DNA of 41,526 nt from an uncultured Erysipelotrichaceae bacterium (lineage in GTDB: Bacteria; Bacillota_I; Bacilli_A; RF39; UBA660). Below are positions 41,429-41,526 of this stretch, piece by piece (within the stretch, counting starts at the first letter, position 1; each line of letters starts with the position of its first letter). The notes beneath the pieces were generated by a model. That model was not told the DNA's origin, did not search any database, and saw only the letters and a list, made by a program, of their open reading frames with translations. Both the position numbers and the translations under genes were made by a program. Where the stretch lies: positions 1 to 41,526 of the forward strand of contig CACWUS010000018.1 of assembly GCA_902764145.1 (NCBI GenBank), in the 5' to 3' direction.

Positions 41429-41526
41429 TGAACTGAACCCCAAAAGTTGGACAGTTTATAAATAGTTTCTAATTAGAGGATTGTAACCTGTAATTTATAG
41501 GTGACAGTCCTTTTAATTTTAATTTA
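41429..41526. mobile_element. Probable terminal inverted repeat and end of an IS3/IS150-family element
   Basis: TGAACTGAACCCCAAAAGTT followed by GGACAGTTT resembles the TG-starting ends of IS3-family (IS150 group) elements. Internal to it, GGATTGTAACCTGTA...GTGACAGTCC can form a hairpin. The rest of the element would lie beyond the window, so no transposase is seen. It begins 12 nt after nrdG. Confidence 0.55.

Overview
The window is AT-rich DNA, with most third codon positions A or T. Every long frame reads cleanly with UGG as Trp and no internal UGA, so the standard bacterial code fits. It looks like a chromosomal segment of an anaerobic, spore-forming, low-GC Firmicute. SpoIVA and a SigK-type sigma factor indicate sporulation. 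An oxygen-sensitive class III ribonucleotide reductase indicates anaerobic growth. The mix of type IV pilin genes, BspA-like (DUF285) repeats, lipoprotein L,D-transpeptidases and small kinase-like proteins suggests uncultured gut Bacilli (RF39 or Erysipelotrichia type). That placement is inference, since no rRNA is present.

Layout. 1-1975: the 3' part of spoIVA, then a small islet with a putative BECR-type nuclease and a 63-aa orphan. 2013-5573: an operon of a pseudopilin, a small coiled-coil protein, a membrane-tethered alpha/beta-hydrolase-like protein and an LXG-like helical protein, resembling a type VII secretion cargo cassette. 5657-9649: uvrA, an unknown small gene and mscS. 9701-18423: a surface-pilus region with two near-duplicate prepilin-DUF285 fusion genes (the second frameshifted) bracketing a TasA/camelysin-like exported protein, lepA, a YqfQ-like gene, pilC and pilD. 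18468-21356 (minus): two lipoprotein L,D-transpeptidases. 21534-25028: an ArsB/NhaD-type transporter and three divergent protein-kinase-like genes. 25031-28376: a T-box leader and ileS. 28467-31171: a secreted Ig/FN3 protein and a small beta-helix protein. 31152-31853 (minus): sigK. 31899-38094 (minus): an operon of four paralogous two-TM proteins of about 510-519 aa that match no family I recognise. 38187-41416: a structured non-coding stretch, then an anaerobic RNR locus. 41429-end: what looks like the terminal repeat of an IS3-family element.

The main discovery candidate is the RNR locus. The nrdD catalytic polypeptide stops just before the glycyl-radical loop. That loop is encoded by a separate 51-aa gene (40705-40860) with its own ribosome binding site, overlapping the start of nrdG. 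The locus therefore appears to encode a split class III RNR with an autonomous radical subunit. Next in interest are the four-paralog membrane operon, an IleRS with a rearranged GXHH signature (linked in the literature to very high mupirocin resistance), the hydrolase/LXG cassette, and the pilin-BspA fusions.

Expression style. Most genes have their own TG-N-TATAAT type promoter a few bases after the previous terminator, and terminators often overlap stop codons. In three cases (11463, lepA, sigK) the -10 box lies 5-7 nt from an ATG with no Shine-Dalgarno, predicting leaderless mRNAs.
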